Part shown: piece after piece, positions 1 to 8,114 of the stretch
How the letters are laid out: every line of letters begins with the position of its first letter
How positions within the stretch are numbered: the first letter of the stretch is position 1
From: CALGYY01 sp963678485
GTDB lineage: Bacteria > Bacteroidota > Bacteroidia > Bacteroidales > CAIWKO01
Direction: 5' to 3'
Assembly (NCBI GenBank): GCA_963678485.1
Contig: OY782882.1
Coordinates: 2,728,001-2,792,000, forward strand
DNA: 64,000 nucleotides
Made by a program: the position numbers and the translations under genes
Notes under the pieces: model-generated
Database searches by the model: none
The model's input: the letters and a program-made list of their open reading frames with translations, nothing else
What the model was told of the DNA's origin: nothing

Positions 1-82
1 TGGCAACAAAACCGCCAAGTCCGGGAAAAATCACACAATCGTGCGAATAAAGTAATTCAAAAATATAGGTATAGGTTCCCAT
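1..82 (-). CDS. HU-CCDC81-type/SPOR protein, N-terminus only
   Basis: Only the first 27 codons are in the window; the gene continues past base 1. The minus-strand reading from the ATG at 82 gives a peptide containing ELLYSHDCVIFPGLGGFVA. This matches, from memory, the start of the Bacteroidota HU-CCDC81 family (an HU-like domain followed by a membrane segment and a SPOR peptidoglycan-binding domain). A near-consensus -7 box (TATTTTCG, 108 to 101) lies 18 bases before the start. It is divergent from nothing: kdsB upstream reads in the same direction. The identification rests on a short stretch and would be settled by the adjoining sequence. Confidence 0.6.
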   Translation of the reverse strand, partial: MGTYTYIFELLYSHDCVIFPGLGGFVA

Positions 83-172
83 CGAGTGTATTTCGTCATG
101 CGAAAATACGAAAAAATGGCAAATTTTGTTTCAAAAGAAGGGAGAATTATCCTAATATATTAATTGTCAACA

Positions 173-913
173 CTATACTTTATTGAGATCTTCTGGGGTA
201 TCGATTGAATGACTCTCTGCGAGGGTGGTCTCAACCTGAATTGAAATTCCAGCTTCAAGCCATCTCAATTGTTCGAGTGATTCTGAAAGCTCCAGGGTTG
301 ACGGGGGTAGAGCACTTACCCGATGTAAGACCTCGGAACGAAAAGCATATATACCAATATGTTTATAAAAGATATTTTCTTTACACCAATCTTTTTCGAT
401 ACTGCCTCTCAGGTAAGGGATAGGAGAGCGGCTGAAGTACAAAGCTTCGCCTTTTTGGTCGCATACCACTTTGATAATATTTGGGCTGAAGAGTTCGTCG
501 CTCGAAGTGATTGCTTTACGTAAGGTGGCTATCTGCACTTCCGGATTACTAAAACATGATGCAACAAGATTTATCTGTTGAGGATCAATAAAGGGTTCGT
601 CACCCTGAATATTAATTGCAACATCGAATTGCTTGCCCTGTCTTTCAAGTGTCTGTAGTACTTCGCGACAGCGGTCAGTCCCCGTTTTATGAAGATCTGA
701 GGTCATCATTACTTTCCCTCCAAAAGCTTTAACGTGCTCAAAAATCCGATCATCATCAGTGGCAACCCAAACTTCCGACAAAGCGTCTGCCTTGCACGCT
801 TGTTCGTAAACACGACGAATCATGGTTGTTCCGCGAATGTCGACTAATGGTTTTCCGGGGAAACGAGTGGAGGCGTAGCGCGCAGGAATAATCCCACAAA
901 CAGGAGTTTTCAT
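173..913 (-). CDS. kdsB: 3-deoxy-manno-octulosonate cytidylyltransferase (CMP-Kdo synthetase)
   Basis: This cytoplasmic enzyme activates Kdo with CTP to give CMP-Kdo, the donor for the inner core of LPS. The 246-residue length is normal for the family. The nucleotidyltransferase signature PARYASTRFPGKPL sits at residues 10-23 and the metal/substrate motif NIQGDEPF at 101-108. The start is the first ATG, directly at the conserved N-terminal strand. It follows the deoxynucleoside kinase by 23 bases in the same direction, so the two are probably cotranscribed, although their functions are unrelated. It is one of four LPS supply or export genes in the window, with the LpxH-like gene, lptC and lptB. 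Confidence 0.95.
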   Translation of the reverse strand: MKTPVCGIIPARYASTRFPGKPLVDIRGTTMIRRVYEQACKADALSEVWVATDDDRIFEHVKAFGGKVMMTSDLHKTGTDRCREVLQTLERQGKQFDVAINIQGDEPFIDPQQINLVASCFSNPEVQIATLRKAITSSDELFSPNIIKVVCDQKGEALYFSRSPIPYLRGSIEKDWCKENIFYKHIGIYAFRSEVLHRVSALPPSTLELSESLEQLRWLEAGISIQVETTLAESHSIDTPEDLNKV

Positions 914-936
914 CAGAAAGAGAATTGTCAGCAGAA

Positions 937-1554
937 TTAGTCAAAAAGTCCGAACAATTCTGCGTTTATTTTATCAATAATCAATTCAAGGTCTGCAGGA
1001 TTTTCGCTGAAGTTTTTATCATCAACATCCATAATAAGTAAACGGCCATTCTTGTAGCTAGAAATCCAGGCTTCGTAACGCTCGTTTAATCGTGTGAGAT
1101 AATCAATGCGAATACTATTTTCATAATCTCTGCCGCGTTTTTGAATTTGCCTGACAAGCGTAGGAACTTCAGCCCGCAAGTATATCAACAAATCGGGGGG
1201 TTGGAGAAAAGTGCTCATCAGTTCGAAGAGCGATTGATAATTATCAAAATCTCGTGAAGGCATAAGCCCCATTGCGTGCAGGTTTGGAGCAAAAATGTAT
1301 GCGTCCTCGTAAATGGTGCGATCCTGTACAACAGCTTTCCCGCTTTCGCGAATCTTGATTACCTGACGGAATCGGCTGTTGAGGAAATACACCTGAAGAT
1401 TAAACGACCATCGCTGCATATCTTCATAAAAACTTTGCAGGTAGGGATTTGTATCAACATCCTCGTAATGAGGTTCCCATTTATAATGTTTTGCAAGTAA
1501 ACTCGTCAGGGTAGTCTTACCCGATCCAATATTTCCAGCGACTGCTATATGCAT
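937..1554 (-). CDS. Deoxynucleoside kinase (dAK/dGK/dCK-like)
   Basis: A 205-residue cytoplasmic kinase that phosphorylates deoxynucleosides for salvage. The P-loop GNIGSGKTT is at residues 7-15 and the family motif QDRTIYED, which places the catalytic Asp-Arg by the sugar, is at 77-84. Which base it prefers cannot be read from the sequence. It is the upstream member of a pair with kdsB. A strong hairpin terminator just before it (1621-1648) isolates it from the PspC gene. Together with the dCMP deaminase and dNMP-kinase-like genes near 35-36 kb it points to active deoxynucleotide salvage. Confidence 0.85.
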   Translation of the reverse strand: MHIAVAGNIGSGKTTLTSLLAKHYKWEPHYEDVDTNPYLQSFYEDMQRWSFNLQVYFLNSRFRQVIKIRESGKAVVQDRTIYEDAYIFAPNLHAMGLMPSRDFDNYQSLFELMSTFLQPPDLLIYLRAEVPTLVRQIQKRGRDYENSIRIDYLTRLNERYEAWISSYKNGRLLIMDVDDKNFSENPADLELIIDKINAELFGLFD

Positions 1555-1620
1555 AATTCGAAATTTATTCTGATGGACTAAAGTAGGTAAAAAAATCTGC
1601 TCCTGTAGAATTGTTGAAAA

Positions 1621-1648
1621 AAAAAGACTGGAATTCCAGTCTTTTTTT
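1621..1648 (-). terminator. Rho-independent terminator after the PspC gene
   Basis: A perfect palindrome (AAAAAGACTGGAATT and its complement) runs from 1621 to 1646, with T runs on both strands. It lies 21 bases past the stop of the PspC gene on the minus strand and upstream of the kinase. It should end the padR-pspC transcript. Confidence 0.8.
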
Positions 1649-1668
1649 CATACTCCAATGATATTGTT

Positions 1669-3342
1669 TTATTTGCCGTATCCAAGCCCGGTTGGGGTCA
1701 TGACCATTGTTTTTCCTATCATATCTTCATTCCATGTGTTATTCTCTACATCATGGTCGTAAAGCAGGTTTTCCATGCTTTTATTAAAATGAATTTTTTG
1801 ACCTACTGGTACTTTCATGGTGATTTTTACCTTTTGATTTCTCCATTTTTCGTGGTCGGCAAGTCTGAAGAAATTCCCAAAAACAATAACAGAATCATTT
1901 TGCTGCAACTGATATCGGATATCGGTTGCTCTGTGACGAGCCTGGAGGATAGAGGAACCATGAGCGTAACGATTAATCACAATACTATAACCTGCACTGT
2001 CGGCCGGAATGAACCTGATTACAGGTAAACCAAAGCTCCGGGTAGAATCTGTGTCTGAAATGAAATATACATTGTTAAACACTAATTTACTTTTCATCTC
2101 ATCATATTCATCAAGTTTGATGTTGGATGGAGAAACATCAAGATAAACCAAACTATCCGCTGGTGCCTGAATGGCAAGAATGGTTTTGTCTGTGGCCTTT
2201 TCGCTGTATGATTGATAAACAATAATCGAGGCCCAAATAGTAAGCAATAATCCTGATAACCATAAGGTGGTGGCAAGTATTGAAACAATACGAACGCGTT
2301 TACGAATGCCGAAAATCAATTTTACTCCATTGAAAATCATCATCAACAATGGCACACCAATTAAAAGTAATAAGCCAAACAATAAGATCCATGAGTGAGT
2401 CGGGTTTTCAAAAATGAGTGAAGAGAAAGCCGGAAGAGAGAAGGTCGACATACCCCATTTGGTCACCATAAAGAAGTTTTCGGATCCGGTAATAGAAAGG
2501 ACTAATCCTATTGTTAGTATTGTTCCAAGGAAGAGGAAGAAAATTCCAATTGCAACAAGAACAACCTTCACAGCAATGAAAACGATGTTTTCAATTACAC
2601 CACCAACACGGCTTCCAATGCTTCCATTTTCTACCACCGCGGTACGCTTTTTATTTCTGAGTTCACGTTTAAGATGCCGCATTCTGCGCTTAAAGTCACG
2701 AATACCTTCTTCTGTCTGCGGCTGGTGCTTATCGCGAATGCTTTTGTAACGCTTTTTAAGATCTTTGATTTCTTCTTTGATGTTCTTTTCAATATTTTGA
2801 ATGTTGATGTATTCTCCTTTCATTTCAAGCTTTTCAGCAGTATTGGTTGCCGGCGGAATTAGAATCCATAAGGCAATATAAATGAGTACGCTTGAACCGA
2901 ACATGAACAACATAATGAGAAATGCAATCCTGAACCATATAGGATCAGCATTAAAATAATGGGATAGTCCGGAGCAAACTCCGCCTAGAACCCGGTTATC
3001 CGTATCACGATAGAGACGACGGGTTTTACGACGATCTTTTGGGTCGGCAGCCGGAGTTTCTGCATTGGCGCCATTTTCGTTGCCACTGATATCGGCCGGT
3101 TTTCCGAGTAATGCAATAATTTCTTCGACATCTTCCTGCTGAATGACTTGCTGTTTATCGTAAATTTTTGTTTGAAACACCTCGGCTATGCGGGCTTCGA
3201 TGTCTTCCATAATCTCGTCTTTACCCTCAGAGGCGCTAAAATGTGCACGCAGAGTTTCCAGATATTGTTCCAGCATCTGAAAGGCATTTTCATCAATGTG
3301 AAAGAAAATACCTGCAATATTTATTGAAACGGTCTTTTTCAT
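1669..3342 (-). CDS. PspC-domain envelope-stress membrane protein
   Basis: A 557-residue membrane protein. Residues 1-95 form a conserved acidic N-terminal region found in Bacteroidota PspC proteins. The PspC domain is at about 107-165 (RRLYRDTDNRVLGGVCSGL, then a hydrophobic helix). A charged coiled stretch of Lys/Arg-rich repeats follows (about 180-235), then three or four membrane helices between 250 and 385, and a C-terminal extracytoplasmic domain rich in beta strands (about 395-557) that resembles the adhesin-like DUF4097 fold. PspC proteins in proteobacteria sense inner-membrane stress; the role here is inferred. It lies 11 bases after the PadR gene, so the repressor almost certainly controls it. 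Confidence 0.85.
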   Translation of the reverse strand: MKKTVSINIAGIFFHIDENAFQMLEQYLETLRAHFSASEGKDEIMEDIEARIAEVFQTKIYDKQQVIQQEDVEEIIALLGKPADISGNENGANAETPAADPKDRRKTRRLYRDTDNRVLGGVCSGLSHYFNADPIWFRIAFLIMLFMFGSSVLIYIALWILIPPATNTAEKLEMKGEYINIQNIEKNIKEEIKDLKKRYKSIRDKHQPQTEEGIRDFKRRMRHLKRELRNKKRTAVVENGSIGSRVGGVIENIVFIAVKVVLVAIGIFFLFLGTILTIGLVLSITGSENFFMVTKWGMSTFSLPAFSSLIFENPTHSWILLFGLLLLIGVPLLMMIFNGVKLIFGIRKRVRIVSILATTLWLSGLLLTIWASIIVYQSYSEKATDKTILAIQAPADSLVYLDVSPSNIKLDEYDEMKSKLVFNNVYFISDTDSTRSFGLPVIRFIPADSAGYSIVINRYAHGSSILQARHRATDIRYQLQQNDSVIVFGNFFRLADHEKWRNQKVKITMKVPVGQKIHFNKSMENLLYDHDVENNTWNEDMIGKTMVMTPTGLGYGK

Positions 3343-3353
3343 TTTATTATGTG

Positions 3354-3713
3354 TTATAATTGTTCAACTTGTTCGTTATCGGCTTGTGCAGAGGAGGTGA
3401 TTTTATGCACGGCCTCCACTAATTCACTCCAGGATAAATTTAACTCCTGCAGGAACGATTGCCCTTCGGGAGTCAAAGCGTAATATTTTCGGGGTGGCCC
3501 TGACCGGGATTCTTCCCACCGATAATTTAGTAGCCCGTCGTTTTTTAATCGCGTTAACAAAGGATATAGGGTTCCTTCCACTACAAGCAGTCGGGCGCCC
3601 TTCATTTTTTCTATGATGTCGGACGCATAAGCTGCCCTCGATGAGAGCACAGCCAATATGCAATACTCCAGCACCCCTTTACGCATCTGCGCTTTCGAAT
3701 TTTCTATGTCCAT
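3354..3713 (-). CDS. PadR-family transcriptional repressor
   Basis: A 119-residue winged-helix regulator. The N-terminal part (GVLEYCILAVLSSRAAYASDI) is the PadR DNA-binding domain. The wing follows at about 45-75 (EGTLYPLLTRLKNDGLLNY), with the typical SRSGPPRKYY strand next. PadR proteins repress by binding inverted repeats over their own promoters and are released by small molecules or stress. The gene lies 11 bases ahead of the PspC gene, a pairing common in Bacteroidota. An operator-like inverted repeat overlaps its promoter (see 3757-3801), so self-repression is likely. Confidence 0.9.
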   Translation of the reverse strand: MDIENSKAQMRKGVLEYCILAVLSSRAAYASDIIEKMKGARLLVVEGTLYPLLTRLKNDGLLNYRWEESRSGPPRKYYALTPEGQSFLQELNLSWSELVEAVHKITSSAQADNEQVEQL

Positions 3714-3756
3714 ATTTGGATTATTTTATTTATTGATGTTTTTCTGAATGACGAGA

Positions 3757-3801
3757 CAAAATTACAACATTTTTAGTACTATGCAATACATAGAACTAAA
3801 A
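3757..3801 (-). promoter_or_regulatory. padR promoter with overlapping PadR operator
   Basis: On the minus strand a -33 TTG (3786-3784) is separated by exactly 19 bases from a perfect -7 box TAATTTTG (3764-3757), the Bacteroidota housekeeping arrangement. A 13-base inverted repeat with one mismatch (TTTTAGTACTATG, 5-base spacer, CATAGAACTAAAA; 3771-3801) covers the -33 element and spacer. A repressor bound there would block sigma binding. The operator identity is inferred from position and symmetry. Confidence 0.7.
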
Positions 3802-4143
3802 AAATATCATTACCTTGTTATAGCCGTATCGATAGGACAAATGAAACGCATTGAAAAACAACAATTAAGATGTTTTATTTAAAATGAAAATAAATTTTCA
3901 ATCCCTCAAATATTTGTAATTACCGGGAGCTGTTTTCCGATTTTACAAGAAAATTCCGCATTTCTGGACACAGAAATCCTTAAAACCATCTATCAGCACA
4001 GTCACCTTTTAATATAATAGTGGTCTGTTTGAAAATGCCAGGGCAGGGACGCCTGGACAATATAAACGGCGTGGAAAAAATAATGTTAAGTCAGGTAAAT
4101 TGGCTGGCTTTCCATGATTCCTTAATCAAACCAACTTATTTTG
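3802..4143. other. Gene-free spacer between padR and the 4172 gene
   Basis: About 340 AT-rich bases between divergent transcription units. The only structure seen is a weak inverted repeat (CCAGG/CCTGG, 4038-4056). A 41-codon reading frame at 4035-4160 is discussed among the rejected items. No RNA gene or repeat is recognised. Confidence 0.5.
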
Positions 4144-4151
4144 TACTTTTG
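4144..4151 (+). promoter_or_regulatory. -7 promoter box for the 4172 gene
   Basis: TACTTTTG matches the Bacteroidota -7 consensus TAnnTTTG and lies 20 bases before the start codon. No good -33 element is visible. Confidence 0.45.
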
Positions 4152-4171
4152 AAGGTCTAAATTATAATAGT

Positions 4172-4786
4172 ATGGAAGAAAATTCACCCCAAACCCCAGA
4201 GAATAAAACAACAGCATCTCAACCCGCTCAGCAAGCTCCAAAAAAGAAGTTAAAACCACGGCAGATCATTATGATCATTCTGGTTGCACTGGTAATACTG
4301 CTTCCTTTAAGTATGTATTGGTTTATGTCGCTAGAGATATCCAAGCTCGAAACACGACAAAAACTTGAAACAGATTCGTTACGTTCACAATCAGCCCTAG
4401 AAATTAGCCAGAACAATGAAAACAATCTTAAAACCGTCGCCCGTGTGTTTTCCTGGGCTGTTCGTGCCGAAATGATGCGTGAAAACATGGAACAGGTAAA
4501 TCAAATTATGACTGAACTGGTGAAAATCAAACCATATCAGCAAGTCGTGTTGATTTCAAACGATGGAGTAGTGCTTCTTTCTACCGATAAAAAGTATGAA
4601 AAGAAAGCCTACACCGAACAATTTTATCAGCAAATTGCAGGTTCCGATCAGGTGGATCTTAAAGTCCAAACAAGTGGAGAATTGTTGGTTTCCGCTCCTG
4701 TTTTTGGTATAGATAATCGCTTGGGTTCGATCGTAATTACATATAAACCAGCAGGCAGCACGATAGTTTCCAATACCAAAGAATAA
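4172..4786 (+). CDS. Single-pass membrane protein with Cache-like outer domain
   Basis: A 204-residue protein not assigned to a named family. Residues 1-35 are a Pro/Gln/Lys-rich cytoplasmic tail, and one membrane helix follows (about 34-53, IIMIILVALVILLPL). A short coiled-coil (about 54-85) precedes an extracytoplasmic domain (about 90-197). Its strand pattern (VVLISNDGVVLLSTDKKYEK, later GELLVSAPVFG, GSIVITYKP) resembles the sensor half of a single-Cache domain. No kinase, cyclase or methyl-accepting output domain is attached, so any signalling role would need a partner. It is 23 bases ahead of the TlpA-like gene at 4810 and probably cotranscribed. Confidence 0.6.
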   Translation: MEENSPQTPENKTTASQPAQQAPKKKLKPRQIIMIILVALVILLPLSMYWFMSLEISKLETRQKLETDSLRSQSALEISQNNENNLKTVARVFSWAVRAEMMRENMEQVNQIMTELVKIKPYQQVVLISNDGVVLLSTDKKYEKKAYTEQFYQQIAGSDQVDLKVQTSGELLVSAPVFGIDNRLGSIVITYKPAGSTIVSNTKE

Positions 4787-4809
4787 ATTTAAGCGTTTAG
4801 TCATCCGTT

Positions 4810-5997
4810 ATGAAGGTTCGCATTCTCTTGTTCAATTGCTTTTTAGTGCTGGCCATATCAGGCCTTGTGAGCTGTGGAGGCCCGAATAAGGGTCATCCGG
4901 ATACTTTTACTATCAAAGGGAATTTAAAAAACACCAAAGGGGAACTGATACGACTTCAGGTTCTTGCAGTTGATAGTATTAGTACAATTGATTCAATGAT
5001 TATTGATGAAAAGGGAAGCTTCACGATTGAAGCATCCATCAGCGAACCCGGTTTCTATTTGTTAGGTACCAGCCCCGATAATTTTATTTCACTTCTAATC
5101 GATCGCGGCGAAGATCTAGTAGTTGAGGGAGATATTATGCAATTGGCAAACGATTATAAGGTTTCCGGGTCGCAGGGGTCTCAATTACTTTGGGAATTGA
5201 ACAATCATACACGCAAGAATTACCGGGCCTCCGATTCATTGCTGAACCTGCTAAACACCAGTCATACCAACCCCAGATTCGATTCAATAAAATTGGAAAT
5301 TGATTCTGCGTATAATGCTTTGTTTGATAATCAGAGGGCATTCGTGCAAAGTTTTATACGGAAACATCCAAACTCACTAGCTTCACTTATGGCACTTTAC
5401 CAAATATTTGGTCGTGTACGTGTAGTGAACGAGCGCGAAGATATTGCGCTCTATCAAATGCTTGATAGCGCACTCTACCTTACTTATCCGAAAAACGCCT
5501 ATGTTGATGAACTTCATCAAAGGGTTCTGAAACTCAAAAATGAGAAGGCTGAGCAACTTGCCAGAGAATCATCGCTCGATTCCGGTAAAGCGGCTCCCGC
5601 ATTCTTTCTTAAAAACCCTGCTGGCGGTTCAGTAACACTTTCATCCTTCAAAGGAAATACCCTGCTGCTGTACTTTTGGGCGGGTTGGTCGGAGCCATCG
5701 AAGGCACCTATCCCAACCTATAAATATTTATATAAAAAGTATGCCTCCAAAGGTTTTACAATTTTAGGAGTCTCTCTCGACAAAGACCGCCAGAAATGGG
5801 AAGATGCATACAGAGAAAACAAACTAAACTGGCCCCAGGCTACCGATTTGCTTGAGTGGGAGTCACCGCTGGTTAAAGATTACAATGTCACATCCTTGCC
5901 GGTCGCTTGGCTTATCGATCAAAACGGTTGCATTCTGCTTAAGCGCCCCGACGATCAGACCCTTGCAAATTATTTAGCCCGCAAATACAAGATGTAA
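4810..5997 (+). CDS. TlpA/DUF4369 thioredoxin-fold lipoprotein lacking both active-site cysteines
   Basis: A 395-residue lipoprotein with a lipobox ending at Cys22 (LVSC). Residues 30-130 are a DUF4369-type strand-rich domain, a helical linker follows, and residues about 255-395 are a TlpA/AhpC-like thioredoxin fold. Where active relatives have W-C-x-x-C, this protein reads WSEPS: Ser294 and Ser297 replace both cysteines (codons TCG and TCG). The rest of the fold, including the cis-proline region SLPVAWLID, is kept. It therefore cannot do thiol-disulfide exchange but may bind a partner or ligand in the periplasm. The intact homologue at 8115 shows the contrast. Confidence 0.85.
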   Translation: MKVRILLFNCFLVLAISGLVSCGGPNKGHPDTFTIKGNLKNTKGELIRLQVLAVDSISTIDSMIIDEKGSFTIEASISEPGFYLLGTSPDNFISLLIDRGEDLVVEGDIMQLANDYKVSGSQGSQLLWELNNHTRKNYRASDSLLNLLNTSHTNPRFDSIKLEIDSAYNALFDNQRAFVQSFIRKHPNSLASLMALYQIFGRVRVVNEREDIALYQMLDSALYLTYPKNAYVDELHQRVLKLKNEKAEQLARESSLDSGKAAPAFFLKNPAGGSVTLSSFKGNTLLLYFWAGWSEPSKAPIPTYKYLYKKYASKGFTILGVSLDKDRQKWEDAYRENKLNWPQATDLLEWESPLVKDYNVTSLPVAWLIDQNGCILLKRPDDQTLANYLARKYKM

Positions 5998-6094
5998 TAT
6001 AATGTATACGTCTTAGGATTGACCATGCATTGCATGATGTATCGCAAAAAGAAAAGTTGTACCACTAAGAAAACTGTAAAAAGATAATTGCCGA

Positions 6095-6883
6095 GTGACC
6101 AACCAAAACAGAACAAAAGTCTACTTCGTTTCCGACAGTCATCTGGGCGTCCCTGATGCCGCCTCCAGCCTTATAAGGGAAAAGCTACTCGTGCAATGGC
6201 TCGACTCTATAAAGTATGATGCAAAGGAAATCTTTTTATTGGGCGATATTTTCGATTTTTGGTTTGAATACAGCACCGTTGTTCCTCGTGGATTTGTCCG
6301 CCTTTTGGGGAAGCTCGCCGAACTATCCGATGCTGGTATCAAAATTCACTACTTCACCGGTAATCATGATATGTGGATGTTCAATTACTTCCCGGAAGAA
6401 TTGGGTATACAGATTTTTCGCCATCCTGAGGTAATTGAAATCAACGGGAAACGATTTTTTGTAGGACATGGAGACGGACTGGGTATGAAGGATCATGGCT
6501 ATAAGTTCATCAAAAAAGTGTTTGCCAACAGATTCTCCCAATGGCTATTTGCCCGCATTCACCCAAATACCGGAGTTAAATTGGCCTTATATTTTTCACG
6601 TAAAAGCCGCGTTGCAAGAGGCGATACTGATGAAAAATATCTTGGCCCGGAAAAGGAACGGTTGATTCAATATGCCAGAGAACAGTTAAAAGATGAGGGA
6701 TACGATTATCTGATCTTTGGCCATCGCCACTTGCCATTCGACGTTATGGTGAACGAACAATTACGTTATATCAATCTTGGAGAATGGGTGTCGACCTTCA
6801 CTTATGCGGAATTCGATGGTACCAATCTGCAGCTCAAAACCATCAAACCCGAATTAGAAAGTAAGATTATCAGAAGTCTTTAA
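6095..6883 (+). CDS. lpxH: UDP-2,3-diacylglucosamine diphosphatase-like metallophosphoesterase
   Basis: A 262-residue calcineurin-like phosphoesterase of the LpxH group, which hydrolyses UDP-2,3-diacylglucosamine to lipid X in lipid A synthesis at the inner membrane. The metal ligands are visible in order: D-S-H at 14-16, GDIFD at 50-54, GNHD at 89-92, GHGDG at 124-128 and GHRH at 209-212. The start is GTG; no ATG fits ahead of the first conserved strand. Its stop codon is interleaved with that of the convergent glycosyltransferase at a TTAA palindrome. The exact substrate is inferred from family resemblance. Confidence 0.8.
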   Translation: MTNQNRTKVYFVSDSHLGVPDAASSLIREKLLVQWLDSIKYDAKEIFLLGDIFDFWFEYSTVVPRGFVRLLGKLAELSDAGIKIHYFTGNHDMWMFNYFPEELGIQIFRHPEVIEINGKRFFVGHGDGLGMKDHGYKFIKKVFANRFSQWLFARIHPNTGVKLALYFSRKSRVARGDTDEKYLGPEKERLIQYAREQLKDEGYDYLIFGHRHLPFDVMVNEQLRYINLGEWVSTFTYAEFDGTNLQLKTIKPELESKIIRSL

Positions 6884-8049
6884 CTGCTTTTTCGGAGAAT
6901 AACTTCTTTAAGAATATCGCTGTACTGTTTCGAAATTGTAGCCCAGTCGTAGGTTTCGTGAAAGCGTGTAACTTCGTCTTCAGGCACACGATAATCCTGT
7001 ATAAACCGGGTGCGATAAAATAAGGATAAGCGCTGAGCCAGAGCCTGAGCGTCTTTCGCAGGGATAAGCTCGCCATTAATCTCCGACTTTATTAAGGTTG
7101 CATTACAACTAACTTCGGTAGCAAACACATAAAGTCCGCTGGCCAGCGCTTCATTCATGGCCATCGACATTCCTTCATTGAGGGAGGGAGCTACCATACA
7201 ATGTGCACTTCTATACGCCCCCGGCATTTCTTCCTTACTGAGCCATCCAATGAAACGAATCTGCGCCCTTAATTTGTTTTTCTCAACGTACCTCTGCATT
7301 GCCCCGCGCATCGGGCCATCGCCAATTATTATCACTTCAAATGGGACTCCCATATCCCGTAATAATTTCATGGACTTTAAGAAAAACATCGGTCCTTTTT
7401 GCTTTACCAATCTGCCAGCAAAAAGTATCCTGAACCGTTCCGGTCGAGGAGTATTGTCGGGATAAAACATTTTAAAATCTGCGCCATTATGAACAAGACG
7501 GACTTTAGATGCTTCTTTGTCACCCATGAATCTGCGGGCATTGCGAAGCATATCTCCCGACTGCACAAAGAGTACGGAGGATTTTATGCAAATATATCGT
7601 ATCCAATTATAAGTAAGAAAATGGTAGAACCACATTTGTTTTGGAAAGAACCAGGGAATATCGTGGCCATGACTTAAAATAACATACGGAAGATGATCAT
7701 GTTTGTGAAGATAGCGTGCAACCTCGCCCCCCGGTAATGCAAAATTTGCAAAGACGATGTCGTAGGAGTTCTCTTTTAAATGTTCAGGAAGATAGCTTTT
7801 GCAGTGAGAAATCCACGAAATCATTTCATGAAGGTTTGATTTATACGTGAGCTTTCGTGCCGATTTCAAACGTACAACCTTCAGAGGAAGTGCTGGTGAA
7901 ACAGAAAGTTCTTGCTCGCCAGGAAACCAAGTGGTGATCACGCTTACCTCATGCCCGAGCCCGGCCAATCCTTCCGAGATGTAACGACTGATCAGTCCGG
8001 CCCCTCCACCAAGCGGTGGATATTCATAATTAAGCACAAGAATCTTCAT
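6880..8049 (-). CDS. Group 1 (GT4) glycosyltransferase
   Basis: A GT-B fold glycosyltransferase of 389 residues from the chosen start. The N-terminal motif MKILVLNYEYPPLGGGAG is the usual GT4 acceptor-side start, so I place the ATG at 8049. The longer frame to 8091 adds 14 unlikely residues and would remove the promoter. The C-terminal half has RILFAGRLVKQKGP, and NEGMSMAMNEALASG carries the E-x7-E donor-binding motif. It probably adds a sugar to a cell-surface glycan or LPS at the cytoplasmic face; donor and acceptor are unknown. A perfect -7 box (8062 to 8055) ends only 5 bases before the ATG. Confidence 0.85.
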   Translation of the reverse strand: MKILVLNYEYPPLGGGAGLISRYISEGLAGLGHEVSVITTWFPGEQELSVSPALPLKVVRLKSARKLTYKSNLHEMISWISHCKSYLPEHLKENSYDIVFANFALPGGEVARYLHKHDHLPYVILSHGHDIPWFFPKQMWFYHFLTYNWIRYICIKSSVLFVQSGDMLRNARRFMGDKEASKVRLVHNGADFKMFYPDNTPRPERFRILFAGRLVKQKGPMFFLKSMKLLRDMGVPFEVIIIGDGPMRGAMQRYVEKNKLRAQIRFIGWLSKEEMPGAYRSAHCMVAPSLNEGMSMAMNEALASGLYVFATEVSCNATLIKSEINGELIPAKDAQALAQRLSLFYRTRFIQDYRVPEDEVTRFHETYDWATISKQYSDILKEVILRKSS

Positions 8050-8054
8050 TAGCA

Positions 8055-8062
8055 CAAAGGTA
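8055..8062 (-). promoter_or_regulatory. -7 box abutting the glycosyltransferase start
   Basis: Minus-strand TACCTTTG matches TAnnTTTG exactly and ends 5 bases before the ATG at 8049. Transcription should begin at or next to the start codon, giving a leaderless or nearly leaderless mRNA. Confidence 0.5.
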
Positions 8063-8102
8063 CGATAGCAAAGTGATAATGAAAAGCACAACGGATTTTT
8101 AT

Positions 8103-8110
8103 TAATTTTG
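8103..8110 (+). promoter_or_regulatory. -7 box abutting the 8115 start
   Basis: TAATTTTG matches TAnnTTTG and ends 4 bases before the ATG at 8115. This is the mirror image of the divergent glycosyltransferase promoter; both genes may be leaderless. Confidence 0.5.
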
Positions 8111-8114
8111 TAGT

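Noticed and set aside
4035..4160. A 41-codon frame upstream of the 4172 gene
   Set aside because: It contains the -7 promoter box of the next gene and shows no signal, lipobox or domain.
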